A DNA stretch of 64,000 nucleotides from Streptomyces sp. NRRL S-1022 (GCF_000720135.1 NZ_JOIU01000024.1:1-64000), one strand, 5' to 3'. Counted from the stretch's first letter, positions 34,809 through 44,131 are shown. Notes: generated by a model from the letters alone, not told the origin. Numbers and translations are program-made.

Positions 34809-35125
34809 GGCAGTGCTCCGGTGGGAAGGCCAGAGCGGGCGTTTTCCCCAGCTCGGACGGCTGCCGAGCGACCGGTGGAGGCCCGGCTCCACGCAGCGTC
34901 GTAGAGCATGCCCCCGTAGGTCCGATCCTTCCGCTGCGGGCGGTGTCGTGCATCCGGGGGACGTGCGCCCGCAGGCGCGCCGTCGACACGGCCTTGACCG
35001 CCGGTGCCGGTCCCCCTCGCCCCGGCCGGTTCACTGTTCATCCGTTCTACCGACACTCCCTGGTCATGGTAGGTTCACAGAAAAATCGAAGCCCCGGGTT
35101 GCCCGGTATTTTGGAGCGCGTATTC
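34809..35125. other. Divergent promoter region between DoxX and glycosyltransferase genes
   Basis: A 317-base gap. Near its right end an AT-rich segment (ggtaggttcacagaaaaatcg, about 35069-35089) contains TAGGTT, a fair -10 element for the glycosyltransferase, but no matching -35 is evident. No gene or repeat recognised in the remainder. Confidence 0.5.
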
Positions 35126-37123
35126 ATGCCTGGCGCCACCGTTTCGGTCGTCATCGCCGCGTACAACGCGATGCCGTATCTGACGCAGTGCATCACCTCG
35201 GTCGCGGACCAGAGCATCGGCCGTGAGCGGCTTGAGGTCATCGTCGTGGACGACGGTTCGACCGACGGCACCGCCGACGAGCTGGAGCGCCTCAAGGGTG
35301 TGTACCCGGAGATGCTGCGCGTCTTCCGGCAGGCGAACTCGGGCGGCCCGTCGGCCCCGCGCAACCTCGGCCTGGACCACGCGACCGGTACGTTCGTGTT
35401 CTTCCTGGACGCCGACGACCGGCTCGGCCCCGAGGCCCTGGAACGCATGGTGCGGATGGCCGAGGAGAACGGCACCGACGTGGTGCTCGGCAAGATGGTC
35501 GGGGTCGGCGGACGGGGCGCGCCCACGTCGATGTTCAAGCGGAACCAGCCGCGCACGGACGTGTTCTCCTCGCGGGTGTACTGGACGCTCAACCCGATGA
35601 AGCTGTTCCGCCGGGAACTGCTGGAGCGGCACAAGCTGCGCTTCCCCACCGATCTGGCCATCGGCGAGGACCAGCTCTTCGTCGGCCCGGCCTACGTGCA
35701 CGCCTCGGGCATCTCCGTGGTCGCCGACTACGACTGCCTGTACTGGATGCAGCGCGAGGACGGCGGCAACATCACGCTCCGGCTCAAGGGCACGCAGCGG
35801 CGGCTGCAGTTCCTGCCGCGCATGGTCGACATGATCCTGGAGCTCGTGCCGCCCGGTCCGGGCCGCGACCACCTGGCGCACCGGCATCTGACCGTGGAGG
35901 TCCAGCAGCTGCTCGCCGGCCACCTCGTCCACGAGCCGCGGGAGACGCAGCTGAAGACGCTGGACCGGCTCGCGGAGATAATCGAGCCCCTGTGGCACGA
36001 GGGCATGAGCGACCAGCTCTCGGCCATGGCCCGGCTGCGGCTGCACCTGGTGCGCCACCGCATGCTGGACGAGGTGCTCGAACTCGTCGCGTTCGAGAAG
36101 CGGCTCGCCCGCTCCAAGGTCGCCACCCCGGTGCTGGTCGACAACGGCCGGGCACTGGCCCGCTACCCGTTCCTGCGCGACCCCGAGCGCGCGATCCCCG
36201 ACGCGTACTACGACGTCACCGCGCAGCTCGGCCTGCGCCACCACGTCAGCCGCGCCGAGATGGACGGCGGCGTGCTCCGCCTGGCCGGACACGGTTACCT
36301 GCACCGTGTGGAGACCCGGGACGTCACCACCGAGCTGGTCCTGCGCGAACGGGACAGCGGGACCGAGTACCGGCTGCCCGTCACGCACACCCCGACGCCG
36401 GGGCTCGGCGCGGCCGAGGACGAGGGGCAGTACGCGTACGACCTGGCCGGGTTCGAGGCCACCGTCGACATCGCGACCGCCGCCGGCGGCGAGCCGCTCG
36501 CCGACGGACTGTGGGACATCTCCCTCGCGGTCGGCGCGCAGGGGCTGAGCAAGCAGGTCCGGATCGGCAGCAGGCGCGCCGGGGACGTCTCCGGGGAGCC
36601 CGGCACCCGTGTGCTGGGCACCGGCGAGGAGCTGCGTGCCGTCACCCTCTACACCACCAAGCCGTACGGCAACTTCACGCTCGAAATCGGCGAGCTCAAG
36701 CACAAGGTGCGGCCGCTGCTGCGCGTCGACAAGGACATCCGCTGGGCCGACGGCTCCCCCACCGGGCTGCGCGTCCGCGGACGGCTGGGCCTGGCCGAGC
36801 ACCCCGCGGACGCCCTCGTCCTGGTCCTGGAGGACGGCACCGGCAACACCGTCGCCCTCGCGGTCCGTGAGGTCGCCGCCGACGGTGCGTTCCACGTCAC
36901 CGTGCCGGTCGACGCGCTCCCCGCCGGGGTCTGGACGGCGGAGCTGCGGCTCGGCCCGTGGGCCGTGCCGCTGCCCGCCCTCCCCTCGGATCTGGCCCCC
37001 GCCAAGTGGCGGCGCCGGGCACTGCCCTGGTACGCCCGGCCGCTGCCCGGCACGACCGACCGCTTCGCGCTCAAGGTCGCGCGGACCGACCTCGTCAAGG
37101 GACTCGCCAACCGCCTCAGGTAG
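35126..37123 (+). CDS. Glycosyltransferase family 2 with large C-terminal beta region
   Basis: A 665-residue protein. The GT-A domain spans residues 1-250: VSVVIAAYNAMPYLTQCITS, VIVVDDGSTDGTADELERL, APRNLGLDHATGTFVFFLDA with DADD as the metal-binding acids, and LFRRELLERHKLRFPTDLAI then GEDQLF. The middle is helical, and the last 300 residues are beta-rich with repeated sugar-polymer-synthase-like segments (VLRLAGHGYLHRVETRD, WDISLAVGAQGLSKQVRIG). Such proteins act in cell-wall teichoic or glycan synthesis. ATG 35126 has TTGGAG upstream. It stands alone on its strand. Confidence 0.88.
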   Translation: MPGATVSVVIAAYNAMPYLTQCITSVADQSIGRERLEVIVVDDGSTDGTADELERLKGVYPEMLRVFRQANSGGPSAPRNLGLDHATGTFVFFLDADDRLGPEALERMVRMAEENGTDVVLGKMVGVGGRGAPTSMFKRNQPRTDVFSSRVYWTLNPMKLFRRELLERHKLRFPTDLAIGEDQLFVGPAYVHASGISVVADYDCLYWMQREDGGNITLRLKGTQRRLQFLPRMVDMILELVPPGPGRDHLAHRHLTVEVQQLLAGHLVHEPRETQLKTLDRLAEIIEPLWHEGMSDQLSAMARLRLHLVRHRMLDEVLELVAFEKRLARSKVATPVLVDNGRALARYPFLRDPERAIPDAYYDVTAQLGLRHHVSRAEMDGGVLRLAGHGYLHRVETRDVTTELVLRERDSGTEYRLPVTHTPTPGLGAAEDEGQYAYDLAGFEATVDIATAAGGEPLADGLWDISLAVGAQGLSKQVRIGSRRAGDVSGEPGTRVLGTGEELRAVTLYTTKPYGNFTLEIGELKHKVRPLLRVDKDIRWADGSPTGLRVRGRLGLAEHPADALVLVLEDGTGNTVALAVREVAADGAFHVTVPVDALPAGVWTAELRLGPWAVPLPALPSDLAPAKWRRRALPWYARPLPGTTDRFALKVARTDLVKGLANRLR

Positions 37124-37134
37124 CGGGCGGCCCG

Positions 37135-38718
37135 TCAGGTCGTGGGCCGGGCGCAGGTCACGTCGCGGACCGGGAGGCGTCCGGTCGCCAGGTAGGTGTT
37201 GACGGTGGTGTCCACGCAGGCGCTGCCGAACACGCCGTACACCGCGTGCTGGTCGGCTCCGCGCAGGGTCACCAGGCGGGAGCCGGGCCAGCGGTGGCGG
37301 ACCGACCGGGCGCCGCGGTAGATGGTGCGCGGGTCGCCGGTGGCGTTGACGAGCAGGGCCGGCAGGTCGTCGCGGATCGTGGTGGGGCGTTCGCGCGGCG
37401 CGTCCCAGAAGGCGCACGCGTTGATGCCGTTCGCGACGGGCGCGAACAGCCGGTCCCCCGCCCCGGCGCGCCGCAGATCGCGCCAGTACGTCTCCGGGTC
37501 GCGGGGTGCGGCCACGTCCCCGCACAGGATGGCCGCCTGCGCGCTGCCGTAGGCGGACTCGTGCCCGGTCAGCAGGAACTCCAGTGCCGAGGCCAGCCAC
37601 GGGGACGGGGTGACCGTCCGGCCCCCGGCGGCGCGCCGCAGGTCCCGGACGCCCTGTGCGAAGTCGCCGTAGGCCTGGGGGTTGTCCTGGGAGAGCCCGT
37701 TGAAGACGAGGACGGGCAGCAGGTGGTCGTCCACCCGGTAGCCGCCCAGGCGCAGGGGTGTGCGGGCCGCGGCGCCGCGGACCGCCTCCACGGTGCCGAG
37801 GACGGCGCCGCGGGTGCGGCCCAGCCCGTAGGCCGCGTGGTGGGCGGCGGTCCAGTCGGCCCAGCCGCGCAGGGCGTGCCGGTTGGCCTCCTCCGAGCCC
37901 CGCAGCAGCCGCGGGCTGTAGCGGGCGGGGTCCACCACGCCGTCCAGGACGACCCGGTCGACGCGCTGCGGGAACATCGTCGCGTAGACCTGTCCGAGGT
38001 AGGTGCCGTACGAGTAGCCCAGGTAGCTGATCCTGCGCTCGCCGAGGGCGGCGCGGACGACGTCCATGTCGCGGGCGGTGTCGCGGGTGGTGGCGTACGG
38101 CAGCAGGTCACCGGCGTGGGTGCGGCAGCGGTCGGCGAGGTCCGCGGCGAAGGAGACCATACGGTCGAAGCCGGCGCGGCCGCTGCCGGCTCCGCGGATC
38201 ATGCTGCCGGTGGGCCACCGGCAGTCCAGCCGGGTGCTGCGGCCGACGAAGCGGGGGTCCACTCCGACCACGTCGTAGCGGGCGGCGACGTCCTTCATGG
38301 CCTTGCGGACCCACGGCGGGTCTCCGATCGTCTGTCCGCCGGGTCCGCCGCTGTTGAGCAGGAGCGCGCCGGCGCGGTGGGCGGTGTCGGTGCCCCGGAT
38401 CCGGGATATCGCGACGGTGATCGTACGGCCGGCGGGGCGGGTGTAGTCCAACGGCACGGTGACGTCGGCACAGCGGGCGCCGGCCTGTTCGAGTTCCTTG
38501 CCGGTGGTGTCGTCGGGGCCGAGCAGACAGCTCTTCCAGTGGAGGTGCTGGTGGTGGTAGCGGGCCAGGGGGTCGGCGGCCGGCCGGGCCGCGGCGGGGG
38601 CTGCGGGGGCGGCGCCCAGGGTCAGCGCGCCCGCCAGTGACAGGGTGAGGGCTGCCGCGCCCCGGGAGAGGAGGCGGCGCGGGCGCCGGCCGGCGGCCGG
38701 TGGGGTGGGGCGGGTCAT
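37135..38718 (-). CDS. Secreted alpha/beta hydrolase, tripeptidyl-aminopeptidase-like (S33)
   Basis: A 527-residue exported enzyme. Signal: RRLLSRGAAALTLSLAGALT. The nucleophile elbow is ISYLGYSYGTYLGQVYA (GYSYG, Ser at about residue 235), the oxyanion region LLLNSGGPGGQTIGDPP, the acid in LLVNATGDPRTIYRGA, and the histidine in LRGADQHAVYGVFGSACVD. It is related to Streptomyces tripeptidyl aminopeptidases (Tap/Slp). Its ATG overlaps the stop of the upstream beta-lactamase-like gene (ATGA), so both secreted hydrolases are made together. Confidence 0.9.
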   Translation of the reverse strand: MTRPTPPAAGRRPRRLLSRGAAALTLSLAGALTLGAAPAAPAAARPAADPLARYHHQHLHWKSCLLGPDDTTGKELEQAGARCADVTVPLDYTRPAGRTITVAISRIRGTDTAHRAGALLLNSGGPGGQTIGDPPWVRKAMKDVAARYDVVGVDPRFVGRSTRLDCRWPTGSMIRGAGSGRAGFDRMVSFAADLADRCRTHAGDLLPYATTRDTARDMDVVRAALGERRISYLGYSYGTYLGQVYATMFPQRVDRVVLDGVVDPARYSPRLLRGSEEANRHALRGWADWTAAHHAAYGLGRTRGAVLGTVEAVRGAAARTPLRLGGYRVDDHLLPVLVFNGLSQDNPQAYGDFAQGVRDLRRAAGGRTVTPSPWLASALEFLLTGHESAYGSAQAAILCGDVAAPRDPETYWRDLRRAGAGDRLFAPVANGINACAFWDAPRERPTTIRDDLPALLVNATGDPRTIYRGARSVRHRWPGSRLVTLRGADQHAVYGVFGSACVDTTVNTYLATGRLPVRDVTCARPTT

Positions 38719-39920
38719 GCGGGTGTCCTTTCGGTGGACGTGCCCTCGCAGAGGGCCTTGTCGACGACGTCGAGGAAGTCCAGTTCGGCCTGGAGGGTGG
38801 CGGGCACCTCGTTCAGGGCGACGGCGACGGCCCGGCCGCCGGGTCCGGTGGCGACGAGCGCGCGGTGGCCGCCGGGCACGGTCCCGGCGTGGCCCCACCA
38901 GGTGCCGCCGCACGACAGCGGTGAGGAGATCAGGCCGAGCCCGTAGCGGGCGCCCGGCCAGAGCCGGTCGGGGTCGGCGGCCACCGTGCGCCGCATCTCG
39001 GCGGATTGGGGTGCGGGCAGGAGCCGGCCGGCGGACAGCGCGGTGGCGAACCGGGTCAGGTCGGCCGGGGTGGACACCAGGGCGCCGCCGACGCCGCCGA
39101 AGGTCGTGTTCCAGTCGGTGCCGTCCACCCGGCGGCCGTCCCCGGCGGTGAAGTAGCTGCGCGAGTGCGGGCCCCGGATGCGGACGGCGTCGCCCGGCCA
39201 GTAGGTGTCGTGCAGGCCCAGCGGGCCGATGATGCGGCGGGTGATCTCCGTCTCCGGGCTGTGGCCGGTGACCTGGCGCACGATCAGCCCGGCGATCAGG
39301 TAGTTGGTGGTCGCGTAGTGCCAGGTGTGCCGCGGGGGCGGCAGCCGCAGGGCGCGGGCGATGAGCCGGCGCGGCTCGGAGTGGCGGTACCGCAGCCGTT
39401 CGATGTGCTGCCACTCGGGGGCGTCGAGGTAGTCGGGCAGCCCGCCGGTGTGCTGGAGGAGCTGCCGCACGGTGATCCGGCGGCCGTCGTGACCGCCCGC
39501 GCGGATCAGACCCGGCAGGTAGCGCTCGACGGGCGCGTCCAGGGACAGCCGCCGCTCGGCGGCGAGTTGGAGGACGACCGTCGCGGTGAACGTCTTGGTG
39601 ACGCTTCCGACCCGCAGCCGGTCGGTGGTGTTCATGGGGCGGCCGGTGCGCAGATCGGCCACGCCGTCGCTCGCCGTCCAGCGGGCGCAGGGCGCGTCCG
39701 GGCCCGCGCCGGTGACCAGGACCGCGGCGCCGGCGATCCGGTCGTGCGTCACCAGGTGGTGCACGGACCGGCTGAGCGCCGGGTGGGGGCCGCACGCGCG
39801 GGGCGTGTGCTGCGGGGACTGTGCGGCGGCGGCCGGGGCGGTGGTCAGCAGGCAGGCCAGCGCCATGGCCGCGAGCCCGGTACGCCGGCGGACCGCGGAA
39901 CTCGATAAGAAGATCGCCAT
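38715..39920 (-). CDS. Secreted serine hydrolase of the beta-lactamase / D-Ala-D-Ala carboxypeptidase family
   Basis: A 401-residue exported protein. Signal: RTGLAAMALACLLTTAPAAA. Catalytic motifs: SxxK in RVGSVTKTFTATVVL (about residue 105), Tyr-x-Asn in HYATTNYLIAGLIV, and HxG in WWGHAGTVPGGH. This is the class-C-like serine hydrolase fold used by D-alanyl-D-alanine carboxypeptidases and esterases. It is translationally coupled to the aminopeptidase-like gene downstream. Peptidoglycan or peptide processing is plausible. The start (ATG 39920) lies in a moderate AT island (gaactcgataagaagatcgcc). Confidence 0.9.
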   Translation of the reverse strand: MAIFLSSSAVRRRTGLAAMALACLLTTAPAAAAQSPQHTPRACGPHPALSRSVHHLVTHDRIAGAAVLVTGAGPDAPCARWTASDGVADLRTGRPMNTTDRLRVGSVTKTFTATVVLQLAAERRLSLDAPVERYLPGLIRAGGHDGRRITVRQLLQHTGGLPDYLDAPEWQHIERLRYRHSEPRRLIARALRLPPPRHTWHYATTNYLIAGLIVRQVTGHSPETEITRRIIGPLGLHDTYWPGDAVRIRGPHSRSYFTAGDGRRVDGTDWNTTFGGVGGALVSTPADLTRFATALSAGRLLPAPQSAEMRRTVAADPDRLWPGARYGLGLISSPLSCGGTWWGHAGTVPGGHRALVATGPGGRAVAVALNEVPATLQAELDFLDVVDKALCEGTSTERTPA

Positions 39921-40153
39921 GGGACCTCACGCTAGGCACCGCCCGCACCGCGCTCACTCCGGCAGGCAGGCGATTCGGTGCGGGGGGCAGCACCAGCGCG
40001 CGCCCGGAGGCGAACCCCCGGGCCCGGCAGCGGATCGCGCCGTCAGACAGGCGTACCAAGGGTGAACCTGGGCGCACGCACCGTCCTCCGGGGCCGGGGG
40101 GCTGACACCCTGGACGGGACGGAGGGGTGCGCTCGTGGCCGCTGGGGGCAGGC

Positions 40154-40906
40154 ATGACGGTGGGCGAGGCCGACGGCGGTGCCGTCGGGAGGGTGCCACG
40201 GCACGTGGCCTGTGTGATGGACGGCAACGGGCGCTGGGCGGCCCGGCGGTCGCTGCCGCGTACGTCGGGTCACCGTGCGGCGGAGACGACGGTCATCGAC
40301 GTCATCGAGGCGGCGCGGACGGCCGGCGTCACGTGGCTGAGCCTGTACGCGTTCTCGACCGAGAACTGGCGGCGGCCGGGCGCCGAGGTCGACTTCCTGA
40401 TGCGGCTGGTGCGCCGCGTGGTGCGCAAGCACGCCCCGCTGCTGCACGCGCGCGGGATCCGCTGCCGGTTCCTCGGCGTGGCGGATCCGCGCATTCCGCC
40501 GGCGCTGGCCCAGGACTTCGCCGATCTGATGACGCTGACCGAGCGGAACCGGGGCATGACGCTGACCGTCGCGTTCGATCACGGCGGGCGCAGTGACATC
40601 GTCGCGGCGGCACGGTCCCTGATCCGCAGCGGGGTGCCGGCCGAGGCGGTGGACGAGCGGTGCTTCGCCGCACACCTGCCCTTCCCCGACACACCCGACG
40701 TGGACCTCGTCATCCGCACCTCCGGTGAGCAGCGGATCTCCAACTTCATGCTCTGGCAGGTCGCTTACGCGGAGTGGATGTTCCCGCCGGTTCTCTGGCC
40801 CGACTTCCGGGCGCCGCACTTCCTGGAGTGCCTGCACACCTACCAGCAGCGCGACCGCCGGTTCGGCGGCGTGCCACCTATCGTGGACGGAGAACGGCCG
40901 GCGTGA
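40154..40906 (+). CDS. Isoprenyl transferase, cis-prenyltransferase (UppS-like)
   Basis: A 250-residue cis-prenyltransferase adding isopentenyl units to an allylic diphosphate. Family motifs: HVACVMDGNGRWA (catalytic Asp), GHRAAETTVIDVIEAARTAG, LSLYAFSTENWRRP, and DLVIRTSGEQRISNFMLWQV, then YAEW near the C-terminus. Streptomycetes usually have housekeeping UppS elsewhere; this copy lies in an accessory region and is coupled by GTGA to a DUF2236 oxygenase, so it may make a dedicated polyprenyl product. ATG 40154 follows GGGGGCAGGC. Confidence 0.93.
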   Translation: MTVGEADGGAVGRVPRHVACVMDGNGRWAARRSLPRTSGHRAAETTVIDVIEAARTAGVTWLSLYAFSTENWRRPGAEVDFLMRLVRRVVRKHAPLLHARGIRCRFLGVADPRIPPALAQDFADLMTLTERNRGMTLTVAFDHGGRSDIVAAARSLIRSGVPAEAVDERCFAAHLPFPDTPDVDLVIRTSGEQRISNFMLWQVAYAEWMFPPVLWPDFRAPHFLECLHTYQQRDRRFGGVPPIVDGERPA

Positions 40907-42312
40907 CCGAGACGGGCAGTCAGTTCGAGGAGTTATTCGGCGATCCGCGCTGGGCGCCGGCCATCATCCGGGCGACCGTCCTGGAGGCCGCGCACCCCCA
41001 GGTCGGCGCGGCCCTCATCGACAGCTCGACGTTCGTGACCCACCCGTGGCGCCGGCTGCGCAACACGGTCGTGAGCCTGCAGCGCATGTTCGGGCCCGAC
41101 GACGAGGTGCGGCGCAGGGAGGCGGCGCGGCTCAACCGGCTGCACGCCCGGCTGAAGGGCACCGACGCGCACCGCCGGCCGTACGACGCGCTGGACCCCG
41201 CGGTGCGGGCCTGGGTGGTCGCGACGCTCTTCGAGAGCGGCGTCACGATGTTCCGGCTGAGCGGGCAGCCGCTGGAGCAGGACGTCATGGAGCGGCTGTA
41301 CGCCGGGTTCCGGGCGTATCTGGCCGCACTGGACGGCGATGCCGATCAACTGCCGCCCACGCTGCAGGAGTTCTGGCCGTACTACGACCGGGTGATCGAG
41401 CAGGAGCTGGAGAACACGGAGGCGATGCGGATCATCCTCTACCGGCTCTTCGACCATCTGCCGGCGCCCCCGCTGCTGCACGGTCTGCCCACCCTGTGGG
41501 CGGCCGGCCGCGCGGTCGCCGGTCCGCTGCTCGGTGCGGTCACCGTGGCGTCCCTTCCGGAGCCGTTCCGCCGGAAGGCGGGGCTGCCCGAACTGCCCGG
41601 CGCGCAGACCCTGATGCAGGGCGTCTACCTGGGCGCGGGCCTCGCCCGGTTCCTCCCGGACGGCTGGCTCCGGCCCGAGGCCGTCATCGATCTGCTCACC
41701 CTCTCCCCCGACAGCGACGACCCCCGGGCCCGGACGATCAGCGCGCTGCGGGACCGGATGAAGCGGGCCGGGGCGCTGGTGCGGCTGCTCGCCCCGCTTC
41801 CGCCCGAGCGGGAGCCCGGAACCGCGACCGTGTCGTGGCGCAGCGCGGAGGAGTTCTTCAGGGAGGTGCTGGACCAGACCGGGAACGGCTACCTGGACTG
41901 GCCCGACCTCGCCGCCATGGCCCGCGAGATCGCCGGCCGCCTCGACCTGGACGAGCCGGCGGAGACCCGGCTCTACGACGCCTTCGCCGCCTGGTGGCGG
42001 GAGCTTCAGGCGGCTCTCGACACCGACGGCGACGGCCGGGTCAGCGCGTCGGAGTACGCGGCGGCCGTGCCCTCCCTCGCCGGTCCCGCGCTGATCAGGG
42101 TCGCCGAGGTGCTCTTCGACGTCACCGACGCCAACGGTGACCAGCGGGTCGACGCGGCCGAGTACCGGGCGCTGTTCCGCACGGGGTTCCGCCGGGACGT
42201 GCCGGGCGCGGACGGCACGTACACGCGCGCGGAGTTCGTGCGGGGCTTCCTGGCCTTCATGTCGGGCCGGGAGCGCTCGACGCCCTACGACCCGCTGCTC
42301 GCCGACGCGTGA
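40903..42312 (+). CDS. DUF2236 (MpaB-like) oxygenase with C-terminal EF-hands
   Basis: A 469-residue protein. Residues 1-290 form a DUF2236 domain: WAPAIIRATVLEAAHPQVGA, VVSLQRMFGPDDEVRRREAA, VATLFESGVTMFRLSGQPLE and WPYYDRVIEQELENTEAMRI. The group includes heme oxygenases such as the rubber-cleaving Lcp. Residues about 320-460 carry EF-hands: DTDGDGRVSASEYAAA and DANGDQRVDAAEYRALF are canonical, DQTGNGYLDWPDLA is a third, weaker loop. Calcium control of the oxygenase is implied. GTG 40903 overlaps the prenyltransferase stop, so enzyme and oxygenase are co-translated. Substrate unknown; a polyprenyl chain is attractive. Confidence 0.88.
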   Translation: MTETGSQFEELFGDPRWAPAIIRATVLEAAHPQVGAALIDSSTFVTHPWRRLRNTVVSLQRMFGPDDEVRRREAARLNRLHARLKGTDAHRRPYDALDPAVRAWVVATLFESGVTMFRLSGQPLEQDVMERLYAGFRAYLAALDGDADQLPPTLQEFWPYYDRVIEQELENTEAMRIILYRLFDHLPAPPLLHGLPTLWAAGRAVAGPLLGAVTVASLPEPFRRKAGLPELPGAQTLMQGVYLGAGLARFLPDGWLRPEAVIDLLTLSPDSDDPRARTISALRDRMKRAGALVRLLAPLPPEREPGTATVSWRSAEEFFREVLDQTGNGYLDWPDLAAMAREIAGRLDLDEPAETRLYDAFAAWWRELQAALDTDGDGRVSASEYAAAVPSLAGPALIRVAEVLFDVTDANGDQRVDAAEYRALFRTGFRRDVPGADGTYTRAEFVRGFLAFMSGRERSTPYDPLLADA

Positions 42313-42356
42313 GCGGCCCGCGAGCGGGGCGACCTGCCGGGGGTGCCGCGCGGCAC

Positions 42357-42402
42357 CACCGCCGCACCGGGGGTGCCGCGCGGCACCCCCGGTGCGGCGG
42401 TG
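42357..42402. terminator. Perfect 46-bp palindrome between convergent genes
   Basis: Two 23-base arms, starting CCACCGCCGCACC, meet with no loop bases at 42379/42380. The inner part CCGGGGGTGCCGCG also occurs once just upstream (42336-42351). It sits between the oxygenase and esterase stops and should end transcription from both sides. Confidence 0.85.
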
Positions 42403-42409
42403 CGTGCGG

Positions 42410-43282
42410 TCAGCCGAGGCCGAGGGCGCCCAGGGTGTGCTCGGCCATGCGCCGCTCACCGAGGGCGTTGGGGTGGACCGGGACCACGTTCTGCCCGAAC
42501 AGGAGCGGCTCGATCCACCGGGTGCCGACGGGCTGGCAGGCGTCGTGCCCGGCGGAGGCCTCGGCGAAGTCGACGTAGGTGGCCCCCGTCTCCTCGGCGG
42601 CGCGCCGGACCACGGTGTCGAGGTGTGCCTGGAGGGCGTGCAGGTAGGGCACGTCGCCGGTGGCGACCGGCAGTCTGACGAAGCAGGAGGGGTCGGCCGT
42701 GGCGGGCGTGATCCACGGGTAGCCGAGCACCGCCACCCGGGCGTGGGGGGCCTTGGCGCGGACGCTGCGGAGGGCGGACTTCAGTGCCGGATAGGTGGTG
42801 GCGTCGATCTGGTCGTCGAAGGACGTCCCGTACCGGTCCTTGCACGGGCTGCCGTGGCCGCCGCTGAGGACGCCCGCGGTGCCGCACGCGACGATGGCAT
42901 TGATGAAGGTGCCGTTGTCGTTGCCGCCGATCGTCAGGGTGACCAGGTCGGTGTCCGCGGTGACCGCGTCCGCCTGCGGGGCGACGCCGGGGTACTGGGC
43001 CTCGGTGAAGTCCTTGGTCTGGGCGGCACCGCAGGTGACGTCCGTCAGACGCGCCGCCGTCCGCGCGGCGATGACGTGGGGGTAGTTGGCCGTGGAGCGC
43101 AGGCAGAGCGGGCTGGTGACGTCGACGGGGAGAACCCCCGAGGCGGCGCTGTAACTGTCCCCCAGGGCGGCGTAGTTCAGGGGTGTCGTGGCTTGGGCGG
43201 GGGCCGTGGTGAGGCCGAGGGCCAGCGCGCCGGCGGCGGCGGAGGCCGCGGTGAGGAGGCGGCGCAGGGCGTGCAGGGGCAT
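42410..43282 (-). CDS. Secreted SGNH-family esterase/lipase
   Basis: A 290-residue exported hydrolase. The signal is LLTAASAAAGALALGLTTAP. Block I with the nucleophile is YAALGDSYSAASGV (GDSYS), block III is LVTLTIGGNDNGTFINAIV, and block V with the catalytic His is VVPVHPNALGERRMAEHTLG. Paired cysteines (SPLCLRS, VTCGAAQ, VACGTA, SPCKDR) resemble the disulfide-stabilised S. rimosus/S. coelicolor GDSL lipases. GGGAGAGCACC precedes ATG 43282. Confidence 0.92.
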   Translation of the reverse strand: MPLHALRRLLTAASAAAGALALGLTTAPAQATTPLNYAALGDSYSAASGVLPVDVTSPLCLRSTANYPHVIAARTAARLTDVTCGAAQTKDFTEAQYPGVAPQADAVTADTDLVTLTIGGNDNGTFINAIVACGTAGVLSGGHGSPCKDRYGTSFDDQIDATTYPALKSALRSVRAKAPHARVAVLGYPWITPATADPSCFVRLPVATGDVPYLHALQAHLDTVVRRAAEETGATYVDFAEASAGHDACQPVGTRWIEPLLFGQNVVPVHPNALGERRMAEHTLGALGLG

Positions 43283-43583
43283 GTGGTGCTCTCCCTTCTC
43301 GGGACGGGGACACGGGACGGCCGGGCATGGCGGTGCCGTGGGTGGGGTGGATCGCGAGAACGGGGCGGCTCGATCGAGCAGAGGTGTGCGGGCCGGCCGT
43401 GGGACGCCGGCCGCGGGTACGACGGGGTTACCGTCGGGTACTACCGCTAGGCAATGTGAGGCCGCCGCGGAGCGGAGTCAACATTGCGGACAGAACTTTT
43501 GAAAAACGTACGGCCTGATAATCCACCCGGATTCGGGGCACCCGTAGGTCAGGAGCACCACCTTCACCGGCTGGAGGCACGAC
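43283..43583. promoter_or_regulatory. Divergent promoter region with an AT-rich patch
   Basis: The 301-base gap between the esterase start and the small membrane gene contains an AT-rich segment (ggacagaacttttgaaaaacg, then ggcctgataatccacc, 43485-43525). TTGAAA (43498-43503) and TGATAAT (43516-43522) are near-consensus elements but only 12-13 bases apart, so the real pairing is uncertain. Confidence 0.45.
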
Positions 43584-43739
43584 ATGATCGCCCTCGGCAT
43601 CATCCTGCTCATCATCGGCTTCCTCACAGGCATATCGATCCTGTGGACCATCGGCGTGATCCTGCTGGTGGTGGGAGCCATCCTGTGGATCATGGGAGCC
43701 ATGGGCCACGCGGTCGCCGGACGGCGCCACTATTGGTGA
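43584..43739 (+). CDS. DUF6131-like 51-residue membrane protein
   Basis: ATG 43584 follows GGAGG (43573-43577). The product has two tightly spaced hydrophobic helices (MIALGIILLIIGFLTGISIL and IGVILLVVGAILWIMGAMGH) and a basic tail (AVAGRRHYW). This is the DUF6131 pattern common in streptomycetes. It is monocistronic, with a strong promoter-like AT region upstream and a hairpin at 43761-43788 downstream. Role unknown, perhaps membrane stress. Confidence 0.8.
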   Translation: MIALGIILLIIGFLTGISILWTIGVILLVVGAILWIMGAMGHAVAGRRHYW

Positions 43740-43760
43740 GCGGCGACATGTGATCCCTCC

Positions 43761-43788
43761 CGGCGGGCGCTGATCTCAGTGCCCGCCG
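43761..43788 (+). terminator. Hairpin terminator after the small membrane gene
   Basis: CGGCGGGC (43761-43768) pairs with GCCCGCCG (43781-43788), with inner CTGA/TCAG also paired and one G-T wobble. It starts 21 bases after the stop. The remaining 343 bases before the deacetylase gene show no gene. Confidence 0.65.
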
Positions 43789-44131
43789 CGGCGGGCACCC
43801 CACTGCGGCCCACCGGAGGAGCGTCCGGCGGGCCGCCGGTCATGCGTGGAGCCGGCGACCGTCGTCGGTGCCTCGTCACCGTCCGGGTCCGTCCTTGCCG
43901 TCGGTACGGCGAGCCCACGCCGTCCCGCCCCCGACTCCCGCCCAACGCTCCGCCTCCGCACGGCTGCTGCCCACGGTTGCCGGCCCCGCGCGCCGGGTGA
44001 CTGTCGCGGAAGTGCCGCGGAATTGTCCGTGATCCGTAACAGCGGGATCCTCCGCTCAACCGTCGCCGTCCTGCCAGGTGCCGAGCACATCGGCACGGCA
44101 CAACGCGGACACGGCAGGGGGCGGGACGGAC

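Noticed and set aside
35075..37600. An 841-codon minus-strand frame over the glycosyltransferase
   Set aside because: No recognisable domain and no ribosome site; the plus strand holds a clear GT2 gene.
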